DNA of 64,000 bases from positions 1 through 64,000 of the forward strand of contig CAJWEZ010000016.1 in the NCBI GenBank assembly GCA_913030605.1, written 5' to 3'. This stretch comes from an uncultured Spirochaeta sp. (GTDB lineage: Bacteria > Spirochaetota > Spirochaetia > DSM-27196 > Alkalispirochaetaceae). The notes below the pieces were generated by a model. The model did no database searches. It saw only the letters and a list, made by a program, of their open reading frames with translations, and was not told where the DNA came from. Below are positions 51,001 to 58,840 of this stretch, piece by piece; the stretch's first letter is position 1, and each line of letters opens with the position of its first letter. A program made the translations under genes and the position numbers.

Positions 51001-53879
51001 ACGAGGCGGAACCGACCACCGGGGTAGGTGTACCGCTCGATTCCCGACCCGTCCGGGAACCGATAGCCGACGTGGGCTCCGGTGGAATCGTACACCAGAT
51101 GCGTTTCACCGCCGATCCGGCCGCGTCGCGTCATCAACCGACCGGAGTCATCGTATGTGAACCGCCACCACATGCCGTCCGGCGCGCTCCTGATCGCGAC
51201 CACCCGACCGGCGCTGTCGCGCTGGAACGCAACGGTGCGCCCGTCGGGGAGTCGTTGTTCGGCGACGCGCCCACCGGGTGTCCACCGCGTTTCCGAGACC
51301 CGTCCATCCGCGAAGGCGACACGGGTTTCCCGGCCGGCCGCGTCGTACGAGATCCGGCGGGGTTCCTCCCCGTTGCGGGCCACTTCAACCGGCCGGTGGC
51401 CGACGCCGTAGCCGATTCGATACCGCTCCCCCCGTCGGGCGATCTCGACCACGCCGCCGGCGTCGTCGTATCGGCGGCGCTCCACCACGACTCCGTCGAT
51501 CGTGCGCCGTTCCAACCGGCCCGCGTCGTCGTAGACCCTCCGTTCCTCCCGACCGTCCATACGTTGGATCATCGCGGGGCGACCCCGTTGGTCCAGGGCG
51601 ATCGTCCACAGCACGGTGGTCCCTTCGACGATCCTCAGGTGGCGGTCGTCCTCGCGATCGATCCGGTAGCGCCGACCGTCGGCGGCCGTGAACGCCACAA
51701 GGGCGCCGTCCTCGCGATACGCGAACGCCGCCACGGTACCGGTGTCGTCGACCTGCCGGACGATTCGGCCGACCGAATCGCGTTCCAGGCGCGACCATCG
51801 ACCGTCCGGCCAGCGGATCTCGGCGAGGGCACCGCGGTCGTCGTATCGTCGGGTGTGTCCTCCTCCGTCGCTGTCCCTGGTTTCCACGAGGCGACCGTGG
51901 GAATCCCAGATGGAATCGCGCACGCGACCGGACGGGAATTCGACCCTAACCGCTCTCCCGTTCTCGATCCGGTAGGTGGTCGAAAGCCCGTCACCGTCGG
52001 TGAACGTTCTCCGCCCGTCAGTGCCCGATTCGAGCGACTCGATACCACCGGCGGCACCCACGACACGGTGCACCGACGGCGTTCCGGAGGACCATTCCAC
52101 GCGTGTGATGCGGCCGCCGTCGCGGTCTATCCGTGTCATGAGGGTGTCCCGGTACCTGAAGGTGATTGCGCCGCGCGGACCCCGGACGGCGTGAACCAGC
52201 CGTTCCGTCCCGTTACCGCCGAGCTCCACGGAGGTGGGGGCGACGCCGGCGGTCTGAATCGTGCACCGATTCTCCTCCCAGCGGAACGACGCCCGTTCGA
52301 CGCCGGACTCATCGGTGATCGCCACCGGTCGACCGATCGTGTCCCGGCGGAAACGAAGTTCGTGCCCCTGGCGGTCCGATATCCCGACCAGTCGTCCCGC
52401 CCGATCGAAGAACCGGATGCTGTGGGGCGTGTCGATGCGGTATCCCCGTTCGTCGGGAACCGCGGTCCACCACGGGAGCGTGGTGCTGCTTCCATCCCCG
52501 GAAAAAACGTGGGGAACTCCGGCGCCGTCGAAGTAGGTGAGCAGACCGGAGCCGACACCGAGCTCGTCGGCGTCGAACCCCGGAGGGACGGCCGGGCGTT
52601 GCAGCTCCCGCTCGGCGAGAATCCGACGGCGGACCTCTGCGTACCGTTGCGTTTCCCGCTGAAGAACCTGCTGCGCATCGCCGAGCGCCGACAGCCCCTC
52701 GGCGGCAGCGTTCAGGAGCGATGACGCGCCCGCGATTCGAGCGCGATCGTCCCTCAGACCGGCGATCACCGCATCGGTGGTGGCGGTCGTTTCCTCCACC
52801 GATGCCAGAATCGCGACGCCGATCGTTCCGAGGTCCGCGGCATCGTGTTGAAGGGCGTCGAGTTCGGCACGGAGTTCCTCGAGGAGCGCGATCTGATCGG
52901 CCCATTCAGAGTCCAGTTCATCCAACGGGCCCGTGTCGCGGACGGCGCGCCAGTCACCGACCCCCGGAAACGCGAGGGCCATCGTGTGGTCGAGTTCCGT
53001 GGTCAACGCCGCGAGCCGGTCGCGCTGATTCTCCAGGACGGTCTCCATCGCCGGCAGTGCATCCACGCCGGGCACGGCGCGCTCCGCAGGGGACCACCAC
53101 CACCCGCGCCCCAGCGGCGAGGACGCCCGGCGGGCCGAGTCGTAGGTCAGGCTGAGATCGACGGTCAGCCCCCAGTGGCGCAGACGCGGAAGGGGCACCG
53201 TGAAGAGAAACGCCCCGTCGCTGATGCGAACCGGGTCGCCGACGCGGGCGGCGGTGCGCGTCTGCAGCCGCTGCCTCAGGCGGCGCTGGCGCGCGGTGAG
53301 CGTCTCGGCGGCGGCACCGTAGTGGGCGTCCCCGCTGGATAGAAACGAGCGGGTTGCGGTCACCGCCGTCGGTGCGATGGTGCGTACGTCACCAGCGTCG
53401 ACTCCCTGATAGGCTGAGGCGAGGTTGTAGGCGGCGGAACGGGCGCTGAACTCCTGGCATTCCCGTCGTATTCCCTCGAGGCGGGCGATAACACGGTCGG
53501 TGTTCTCCTCGATCTCGCGCAGTCGTGCCGCCTCGGTGTTTTCGGAATCGTTATCGGTCCCCGGCGGGTCGGTACCGGCGGGCGGGTTGGACCCGGCGGG
53601 TGGGTCCCCGGGCGTCTCCGAATCGGCGGGTGGTTCGCCCGGTGTGTCTCCGGAACCGGACGGCGGCGGAGTTCCTCCACCACCGCTCGCGGCGTCCATG
53701 ACGAGAACGACGGGCGGATCGCTCGAAGGCGACGCCGTGTCGGCACGTGCCCATACGGCGGGTGCCGCGCCGGGGACCGGGACGCTCAGCGGTGCTGCTG
53801 CCGCGTGTGATGAGATACAGAGGGCCACTGCAAGGCACAGTGCCAGACCGCGATGGATCGAGAGATGGAGTGCATTCAC
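48081..53879 (-). CDS. Secreted RHS/YD-repeat protein with C39-like peptidase tip
   Basis: A 1932-residue RHS-family protein. Signal peptide (1-28), Pro/Gly/Asp/Thr-rich linker (about 65-115), helical segment (115-210), DUF6531-type entry (VGDPVRISDGAFLFTVPLPRLRHWG), then many YD repeats of the GRxxxxxxDxxGR kind forming the shell. The RHS core follows (RAYVPEIGSFTSRDPALHHHDWFRYAAGDPVNLTD). The final ~180 residues look like a papain-fold C39-like peptidase: Cys1782 in GCVLTAISN, His1886 in EHSVNLAGFD and Asp1903 in IVDTS. AAGGAG lies 9 nt before the ATG, 42 nt after the secretion operon. No immunity-like gene follows. Probably a surface or exported toxin/protease. Function is inferred. Confidence 0.85.
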   Translation of the reverse strand: MNALHLSIHRGLALCLAVALCISSHAAAAPLSVPVPGAAPAVWARADTASPSSDPPVVLVMDAASGGGGTPPPSGSGDTPGEPPADSETPGDPPAGSNPPAGTDPPGTDNDSENTEAARLREIEENTDRVIARLEGIRRECQEFSARSAAYNLASAYQGVDAGDVRTIAPTAVTATRSFLSSGDAHYGAAAETLTARQRRLRQRLQTRTAARVGDPVRISDGAFLFTVPLPRLRHWGLTVDLSLTYDSARRASSPLGRGWWWSPAERAVPGVDALPAMETVLENQRDRLAALTTELDHTMALAFPGVGDWRAVRDTGPLDELDSEWADQIALLEELRAELDALQHDAADLGTIGVAILASVEETTATTDAVIAGLRDDRARIAGASSLLNAAAEGLSALGDAQQVLQRETQRYAEVRRRILAERELQRPAVPPGFDADELGVGSGLLTYFDGAGVPHVFSGDGSSTTLPWWTAVPDERGYRIDTPHSIRFFDRAGRLVGISDRQGHELRFRRDTIGRPVAITDESGVERASFRWEENRCTIQTAGVAPTSVELGGNGTERLVHAVRGPRGAITFRYRDTLMTRIDRDGGRITRVEWSSGTPSVHRVVGAAGGIESLESGTDGRRTFTDGDGLSTTYRIENGRAVRVEFPSGRVRDSIWDSHGRLVETRDSDGGGHTRRYDDRGALAEIRWPDGRWSRLERDSVGRIVRQVDDTGTVAAFAYREDGALVAFTAADGRRYRIDREDDRHLRIVEGTTVLWTIALDQRGRPAMIQRMDGREERRVYDDAGRLERRTIDGVVVERRRYDDAGGVVEIARRGERYRIGYGVGHRPVEVARNGEEPRRISYDAAGRETRVAFADGRVSETRWTPGGRVAEQRLPDGRTVAFQRDSAGRVVAIRSAPDGMWWRFTYDDSGRLMTRRGRIGGETHLVYDSTGAHVGYRFPDGSGIERYTYPGGRFRLVAPDGSTVTGQVDAAGRIRELVESRGVRTTIRRGDGVTEIIRNGSLVRRERRDPLGRPISVVYPDGTSERWTYEEHGRRVTFIDRRGGIHLAEYDHEGRPVLQRAADGFLRSLAYGENSVTETIAGHQTVSTRFDAEGLPRSITTSSGTMERSPRGTDGGYRIVVRNPAGALLRELTFDGRDRLLDLVDGSVGHVYHAGYGSATDTTRRLLGVTEWSAVTAEGTHETVRDSAGDAWTVRRNGIGLTVEITGPGGAVSGIAWQAARIPREVRTMPAPGTEFREIVDLLPGTLRRRDGENREIASIAWNPAENTADLHSDGVTRRIVTGPYGRILRESIEQEGGPQVTVARSIDAAGRVQSATTDDGTTVPLRFSDVAHRGDRRGFQATVNGMRFTATAEQGTLSVSVVDDNGRRTLLRSNGASTAVVGAAEVGWRTWNGGGASVGTVQTVLAGGDRRVLDSLVVVRDAAGRELAEQRLDGATQLFTYTDSGHLATASTVDGGVVRPTAPDVARLLTAAWRGAAVSVTPPAPPARTLQRPVPDPAAGLPVERDSIGRMIRIGDTRIAYDDTSGAPRTVSEGERAWDIVRDASGAPLRVTHRPSGRTWTSATVAGGLDGVPVALRAWRLSEVPPATDVPRFAPASPRAPDAAGHAPADRTCVEVRLDGRTIAVVDAETVTLPFVDTRGTSRGAAIVDRVTGTTTYRRGGETSAVAAFSRPAEPLFPAAVPYSSLVYGMWRLGDLRALVGTHRAYVPEIGSFTSRDPALHHHDWFRYAAGDPVNLTDATGTQFVGARVGLSDVQQDRAWSNQHLGTGGSYTIGSAGCVLTAISNMVNTVAGRRISDPGNLNRWAQDGYFRDANLLAASDAASILEAATGRVVRHISVDPREVNMGRIAAYLAEDPTQEYTATARLSTYHTQPDGQIETYEHSVNLAGFDSTGAPMIVDTSTRGRTALAPREEVRRYDIYAYSRCESY

Positions 53880-53921
53880 CGTATGCTCCTTCGGTGTCGG
53901 GGGACGGGAATCCCTCCTGCC

Positions 53922-55079
53922 TCAGAACTCGTGGTACCAGAGTCGAAACAGGAATCCAGACCGGTGCACGAAGTCCGGGGCCCACTGGAGGTCGCGAAAC
54001 GCCTCCGGAAGCCCCGATATGGTGGCGTCGACGCGGTAGTCGTCGCGGTGGCCGTCGGGGACTCCCCGCAGATCCACATCGCCGAGGTATGCCAGAAGGT
54101 TGCCGGCCGGTCCGTGAATCGGGCGGTCAACCGCGGTCGACACATCGGACAGCGTCGACCACATCGACCCCGGAGTTGCCGTGACCCGCGCCGCCGCCAC
54201 CAGGGACTCCTGGACGGAATCCCGGGCGGCTCGACTGTCGATCGCGCCGACGGCCGCGGCTGTGAGGTCCCCGAACGCGGTTGGGAGTCGTTCCAGGTCC
54301 GCGGGTGAAAGGGTCACCGCACGTGGCTCCCCCGCTTCGGTGCTGACCATCGCCGCCGACAGACCCGTCGCGTACGACTCCGCTATCTCTTCGATGTCGC
54401 CGCCGGAGGGGTCCGGCAGCGAGGTGTGGTCGATACCGGCGGCTGATACGGGACCGGGGGCCGCGACGAGGAACACACCGCGTCCGGCGAGCGGAACGAC
54501 CAGCTCCACGATCGCCGTCCAGGACGCCGCCAGCACCACGACTCGCCGGACGTCATCCCCGGCGGCGACACCGACAGCCACCGCCAGCGACTCGGGCGTC
54601 AGGGAGGCGTCGGCATTTCCGGCGCGAACCCCGATGCCGCGCCACTCCCGGCCGTGGCCTGAGACGATCAGTACCTCCTGCGGTGCCGGAAAGGCATCGG
54701 CCAGTTCCGCCAGAAGCGTCCGCAGCGATCTGCCTGAGAGCGGGTCGGGGGGCGTGGACACGTGGAGTGTCCGCGTGGTCCCAGCCGACACGAACTGCAC
54801 GGTTCCCGTGGTGCGGCACGAATCGCGGACGATGACCCGGTGTTCACGAGCCGCGCGATGGGCGGCCACGAAGGGGCCGATCTCGTCGGCAAACGTTTCC
54901 CCGTCGGCGTTGTCGTCGAGAATGAGGAGGATGACCCGCACCTCCCGCGCCGCGAGGTGGGAACCATCGGCCTGCGCGACCTCCGCATCGGTCGGCGCGA
55001 GCGAGCAGCCGATCACGGAGAGCGCCAGGCCTGCGACGGTCGCCACGATCGCCGCCGCGTACCGATTCCCGCGGTTCAT
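53922..55079 (-). CDS. Clostripain-like lipoprotein lacking the catalytic cysteine
   Basis: A 385-residue predicted lipoprotein (lipobox SVIGC, Cys25). It shows the C11/clostripain layout: VRVILLILDDNADGE in place of the first strand, then VLIVSGHGREWRGIGV with the catalytic-type His142. The strand that normally ends in DxCLM reads VVVLAASWTAIVEL, so the nucleophilic Cys is Ser186. It is likely inactive as a clostripain or uses serine. Its start overlaps the preceding lipoprotein stop by 4 nt, and it lies just upstream of the RHS gene. A chaperone or processing partner role is speculative. Confidence 0.7.
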   Translation of the reverse strand: MNRGNRYAAAIVATVAGLALSVIGCSLAPTDAEVAQADGSHLAAREVRVILLILDDNADGETFADEIGPFVAAHRAAREHRVIVRDSCRTTGTVQFVSAGTTRTLHVSTPPDPLSGRSLRTLLAELADAFPAPQEVLIVSGHGREWRGIGVRAGNADASLTPESLAVAVGVAAGDDVRRVVVLAASWTAIVELVVPLAGRGVFLVAAPGPVSAAGIDHTSLPDPSGGDIEEIAESYATGLSAAMVSTEAGEPRAVTLSPADLERLPTAFGDLTAAAVGAIDSRAARDSVQESLVAAARVTATPGSMWSTLSDVSTAVDRPIHGPAGNLLAYLGDVDLRGVPDGHRDDYRVDATISGLPEAFRDLQWAPDFVHRSGFLFRLWYHEF

Positions 55080-55543
55080 TGTTCCACCACCGGATACGAC
55101 AGGGCCACGGATCCGAATCCCGTCTCACCGGGAAACCGGAATCGATCGAACACCACGTCCTCCAGCGTCAGCGGTGTCGCGGACAGTGCCGGGAACGGGC
55201 TGTCAAATACGATGTGGTGGACGTCGCGCGAACGCGGCGCGAGGTCAATCACCGTGCTGACGGTCACGGGGATCCCGGGGCGGGAGCGGTCCCCGCCGCT
55301 CCCTTCCGTCGCGCCGGATGCGGATGACGCTCCGAATGCAGTTCCGCGCACCCGATAGCCGCTGAGGGGCAGGTCGGACGCGTTAAACAGCGCAACGTCC
55401 AGTTGGTAGCGTTCCGGTACGAGTTCGGAGCGCCCTAGGGTGACGGCACCGATCGTGACCGGCGGCGGCGCCGCGATCTCGCACGCCGTCAGACACGCGA
55501 GCACGACGACAACGATGGCACTCCCCGCGGGTCTGCAGATCAT
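55076..55543 (-). CDS. Lipoprotein of the secretion operon
   Basis: A 155-residue lipoprotein with lipobox LTAC (Cys21). The mature part is a beta-rich domain (VTIGAVTLGRSELVPERYQLDVALFN opening) resembling LEA14/NosL-like or pilotin-type beta sandwiches, but I cannot name the family. Overlaps its neighbours by 4 nt on both sides. It could act as a secretin pilotin, by position only. Confidence 0.65.
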   Translation of the reverse strand: MICRPAGSAIVVVVLACLTACEIAAPPPVTIGAVTLGRSELVPERYQLDVALFNASDLPLSGYRVRGTAFGASSASGATEGSGGDRSRPGIPVTVSTVIDLAPRSRDVHHIVFDSPFPALSATPLTLEDVVFDRFRFPGETGFGSVALSYPVVEQ

Positions 55544-56049
55544 GGCGCACCCCCCTCGATGACCAGTTCGCGCAGCGCCCGGGTGCGGGGATCGGACGGA
55601 GCCACCGCCTCGAGGCGTGCAAGCGCAGCGAGCGCCCGCTCCGGTGAGCCGGGATCGAGCGCGTCGATGGCGAGATCCACCAGACCGGCGACGGACCACA
55701 TCCGCAGGCGGATGAACCGAGTCTGGGAGTGCACCGCCACCGTGGCGTCCACCGGTTCGAATCCGGGGGCGATGGCGCGAACGGTGTGGATGCCGCGTGG
55801 CAGATTGCGAATGCGCAGGCGGCCGAACGCATCGGTCACCGCGGTTTTTCTGCCGATCGACACGCGGGCGCCGGCGACGGGGACTCCGTCCTCGTCGTAC
55901 ACCGCGCCGGTCAGATCGGTCCGTGTGAACTCGGTGACAGGCTGGGAGGCGCACCCGGTGAGCGTCCCGGCGAACGCTGCAGCGAACGTTGCAGCGAACG
56001 AAGCGGCGACCAGCACCAGGGCGACCGGGGCTACAGACGCCCGCCGCAT
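55540..56049 (-). CDS. Lipoprotein with carboxypeptidase-regulatory-like domain
   Basis: A 169-residue lipoprotein (lipobox LTGC near residue 32). A transthyretin-like carboxypeptidase regulatory domain (about 45-115: LTGAVYDEDGVPVAGARVSIG...) is followed by a short helical tail. These beta sandwiches usually serve in binding or assembly at the outer membrane. It starts within the stop of the GspM-like gene. Confidence 0.68.
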   Translation of the reverse strand: MRRASVAPVALVLVAASFAATFAAAFAGTLTGCASQPVTEFTRTDLTGAVYDEDGVPVAGARVSIGRKTAVTDAFGRLRIRNLPRGIHTVRAIAPGFEPVDATVAVHSQTRFIRLRMWSVAGLVDLAIDALDPGSPERALAALARLEAVAPSDPRTRALRELVIEGGAP

Positions 56050-56672
56050 CACGGTGCCGGCTCCAGGCGGAGGACCCGGTCGAGGACGCGCCACGAGTAG
56101 CGACGTCCGTCGGTGAAACGAACGCCGCCGCTGCCGGCGCCGGCCGGCGGCCCCGGGGGGCTCCGGTCAAGCGCCGCCGGGACGCTTGCCTCCGGAGTCC
56201 CGGTACCGGTCGGTACGGAGCGGTTCGGGCGACGCCGGAGGACCGTCGCGACGTCCTCCTGGACGGATGCGTCCGGTGGCGGTCCCGCGGGCTCGCCGGC
56301 GCCATCGGTACCGATTCGCGCGCTGATCTCCCATGTGTCGGCGTCTGCCGGGGTCAGGGAGTACTCGTAGGCATCGCGACGTGCAACCAGCGATGAAAGA
56401 ACGCGGGCGGCGGTCACGGCATCGCCTCGCCAGAGTACGCGCCAATGGACGTCGATGCCGGATCCGACGCGTTCCCACTCCACAACGCTGTCCTGCTCCG
56501 GGAGCCGCTCCGGAAAGAGCGGTGCAGGGGACAGATCATCGTGTTGCGCCGATTCGGATGGATCGTCGGAGGGGGTATCGGCGGCGCCGGCGATTCTGAG
56601 GGCGAGCGCCGCAACCAGAATGACGACGGACGCAGAGAGCAGCCGGATGGATCGACCGTTCGTACGGTTCAT
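56049..56672 (-). CDS. Single-span protein, possible GspM-like component
   Basis: A 207-residue protein with a short cytoplasmic start, one membrane helix (about 11-30) and a periplasmic domain with Pro/Gly-rich stretches. GGAGG precedes the ATG. Place after the GspL-like gene and the bitopic layout suggest a GspM/PilO-type platform protein, but sequence similarity alone does not show this. Confidence 0.6.
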   Translation of the reverse strand: MNRTNGRSIRLLSASVVILVAALALRIAGAADTPSDDPSESAQHDDLSPAPLFPERLPEQDSVVEWERVGSGIDVHWRVLWRGDAVTAARVLSSLVARRDAYEYSLTPADADTWEISARIGTDGAGEPAGPPPDASVQEDVATVLRRRPNRSVPTGTGTPEASVPAALDRSPPGPPAGAGSGGVRFTDGRRYSWRVLDRVLRLEPAP

Positions 56673-57502
56673 ACAGGTACCTCCAGAGTGAATGTGGTGC
56701 GACCATCGTGGGTTCGGACGGTCGCGACGATAGCGGGGTGCTGTTCCAGAATTGCCACGGCCCGGGCGCCGGCGGCACCGGTGACGGCGATCTGCCACCG
56801 CACGGTACGGCGGTCGCCGTCGACCGCGGCGATCGTCGCTTCGGGGCAGGACGCGGCGAGAGCCAGGACGGCGGTGAAGGGGTCAGCAGGCGGAGCGGGG
56901 AGCGGATCCGTGCGGGCCACGGTCCTCTGCTCCAACCCCGACGGCGGTACCTCCGGTGGCGGCTGGGTCCGCGGCGCGAGGGTCACAATGACCGCCGCGA
57001 TCAGGGGAAGCGCCGGCGCAGCACCAAGCAGGTCCGGTCGCCGCCCACGCCGACGGAGGCGTCGTGGCGTTCGCGCCGGTGGTGGGGCAGGCAGAACCGA
57101 GTCCGGTGGAGAATCATCGCCGGAGGTGGCGGACCAGCACGCGGTGATGCGGCCCGCTTCGACGCGGTAGTAGTCAAAGCCCCGGGGCGTCCCGAAGGCG
57201 TAGACCGCGGCGTCCCCTCCCGTCGTGCGTCGGTACCGTCGACCGCGAAGCGCGAGAACCGGTATCGGCCGTCGTGCCGCGTCCTCCGTGAGGGAGGTCG
57301 GAACAACGATCACCACACCGATCGCCGGACACACGTGGAGGTCCTGTGGTGCCAGGGGGAAGGGGTAGACGGCTGCCACCCGTCGCCGGATCCGCGACCG
57401 ACGCAAAGACACGCGGCCGGTGAGCGGGACAACGGCGGTTTCCGCGAGACTGCGCCACTCGACACTGCTGCCGGCTCCGCGGGGTATCCTGCGCACACTC
57501 AT
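56669..57502 (-). CDS. GspL-like bitopic platform protein
   Basis: A 277-residue protein with a cytoplasmic domain (1-155), an Arg/Pro-rich stretch, one membrane helix near residues 160-176 and a periplasmic domain (about 200-277) with a ferredoxin-like alternation. This is the GspL/PilN-like topology that links the ATPase to the pseudopilus platform. Shorter than canonical GspL (about 400). It overlaps the genes on both sides by 4 nt. Confidence 0.6.
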   Translation of the reverse strand: MSVRRIPRGAGSSVEWRSLAETAVVPLTGRVSLRRSRIRRRVAAVYPFPLAPQDLHVCPAIGVVIVVPTSLTEDAARRPIPVLALRGRRYRRTTGGDAAVYAFGTPRGFDYYRVEAGRITACWSATSGDDSPPDSVLPAPPPARTPRRLRRRGRRPDLLGAAPALPLIAAVIVTLAPRTQPPPEVPPSGLEQRTVARTDPLPAPPADPFTAVLALAASCPEATIAAVDGDRRTVRWQIAVTGAAGARAVAILEQHPAIVATVRTHDGRTTFTLEVPV

Positions 57503-57804
57503 GGTTCCGCCACCTCGACACGGCAGACGGGGCCGTCCACACGAAACACCAGATCCGGAAAGCGTGGACGCAGGGCAGCGGCGATCGCGGTGGGCCCGTA
57601 TCCTTCCCGGGCGAGCTGCAGTACCGCGGCCTGGGCGCTCGCCGTGACGGCGACGGTCTCGATCTCGTGGAGCACCGTGCCCCTCAGACGCGTGACCGCG
57701 AACGCGAGATCCTCCAGCGGTGACAGCAGCAGCGCGAGGATCGCCATCGCCAGGAGGATCTCCGCCAGAATCCAGCCGGGTACGCCTCCGCGATGACCGG
57801 TCAT
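57499..57804 (-). CDS. Minor pseudopilin, GspH/I-like
   Basis: A 101-residue prepilin-like protein. Type III signal GVPG/WILAEILLAMAILALLL gives cleavage after Gly with Trp instead of Phe at +1 and Glu at +5. A short C-terminal beta domain follows. GGAGG precedes the ATG, which overlaps the gspG stop (ATGA). It would cap the pseudopilus. Confidence 0.75.
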   Translation of the reverse strand: MTGHRGGVPGWILAEILLAMAILALLLSPLEDLAFAVTRLRGTVLHEIETVAVTASAQAAVLQLAREGYGPTAIAAALRPRFPDLVFRVDGPVCRVEVAEP

Positions 57805-58190
57805 TCCGCCTCCTCCCGGGAGTAGGTGAGCCGATACGCCGCGGTGCCGGCGGATCGGGTGTAGGCGTACGGCTCCCCCCATGGATCCGTCGGCACCGTC
57901 CCGACCAGGTATGGACCGTGCCATCCCTCAGGTACCGGGCTGAGAACCGGGAGCTCCACCAGCGCCCGCAACCCCTGCTCCTGGGTCGGGTAGTCCCCCG
58001 TGTCTACGGCATACGTCTCGAGCGCCACGCGGACCGCCGCGATCTGTTGCCGCGCCGCCAGGTGCCGGGCCCGCTCGATCTGCGTTCGGCCGACGATGCC
58101 GACCGTGCCGGACATGAGAAACACGATCGCCATCGCCAGAAGGACCTCCGCGAGTGTCCACGCCGGCAGTGTTCTCCCCTTCACATCCAT
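57801..58190 (-). CDS. gspG: Major pseudopilin GspG-like
   Basis: A 129-residue major pseudopilin. N-terminal helix WTLAEVLLAMAIVFLM with Glu at +5, and a C-terminal domain with the GspG signature TGDYPTQEQGLRALV...W.GPYL...PTDPWGEPYAY. The residue before the predicted cleavage is Ala instead of Gly. GGAGG precedes the ATG. Overlaps the GspF-like gene by 10 nt. It polymerises into the pseudopilus that drives secretion. Confidence 0.88.
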   Translation of the reverse strand: MDVKGRTLPAWTLAEVLLAMAIVFLMSGTVGIVGRTQIERARHLAARQQIAAVRVALETYAVDTGDYPTQEQGLRALVELPVLSPVPEGWHGPYLVGTVPTDPWGEPYAYTRSAGTAAYRLTYSREEAE

Positions 58191-58840
58191 AATCCCTCCA
58201 GTTGTGAGAGCAGCGCCGGCCGGACAATCCGCACGACCACCCAGAGCACCACCGCGCCGGCTACGGCGATACCGCTTCCCCGCGCCGTTGCCATGGACGC
58301 GCGGATGCGCTCGATTTCGCGGTGCTGCAGATCCCTGAGATGGTCGGGGAGCTCCGTTCGCAGCGCCGACGTCGAACGCGTTCGCTGAAGCAGCGCAACC
58401 ACGCGCGCCGGGCAATCCGTTTTTCGGGCGACGCGGCGCGGATCGTGCCCCCGAGACACCTCATCCGCCAGACGGTGAATGTCGTCGTGACGCCGTGCCG
58501 CCGACGCCGTGCCGATCGCCGCGGCCAGATCCCGTCCGCAGCCGGTCGCGTGAACCACCGACCACCAGAAGGCGATCCACTCCATGCGGGCAGCGACGCG
58601 TGTGCGCCGTCGATCGAGGACCGTCGCCAACGCGATCATCGCCGCCAGCGCCGTGATCGCGTCACCGGCGAGGGTGCGGCTGAGTTCCGGAGGCGAGGGC
58701 CCTGCGACCATAGCGGCGACGCAACAGGCGAGCACCGACACCGCCAGCGGGTACGGCAGCGCCGTGAGGACCACTCGACGCTGTTCGCGCCGCCGTGCAC
58801 GCTGGAACATCTCCCACGGGTTTCGCTCGGCCGAACTCAT
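58181..58840 (-). CDS. Short GspF-like inner-membrane platform protein
   Basis: A 219-residue integral membrane protein with about three spans (33-50, 59-76 and 190-212). The cytoplasmic helical region (about 85-185) resembles one T2SSF domain, whereas canonical GspF has two and about 400 residues. Placed between ATPase and GspG genes as expected. The half-size is unusual. Confidence 0.65.
   Translation of the reverse strand: MSSAERNPWEMFQRARRREQRRVVLTALPYPLAVSVLACCVAAMVAGPSPPELSRTLAGDAITALAAMIALATVLDRRRTRVAARMEWIAFWWSVVHATGCGRDLAAAIGTASAARRHDDIHRLADEVSRGHDPRRVARKTDCPARVVALLQRTRSTSALRTELPDHLRDLQHREIERIRASMATARGSGIAVAGAVVLWVVVRIVRPALLSQLEGLWM

Noticed and set aside
49872-52724. 950-aa plus-strand open frame opposite the RHS gene
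   Set aside because: Mirror frame of the YD repeats, rich in Pro/Arg/Asp. The RHS frame on the minus strand has a signal peptide, repeats and ribosome site.
48081-53879. Regularly spaced similar sequences that could suggest a CRISPR or DNA repeat array
   Set aside because: The periodicity is at protein level (YD repeats). DNA copies are diverged, with no identical repeats or spacers.
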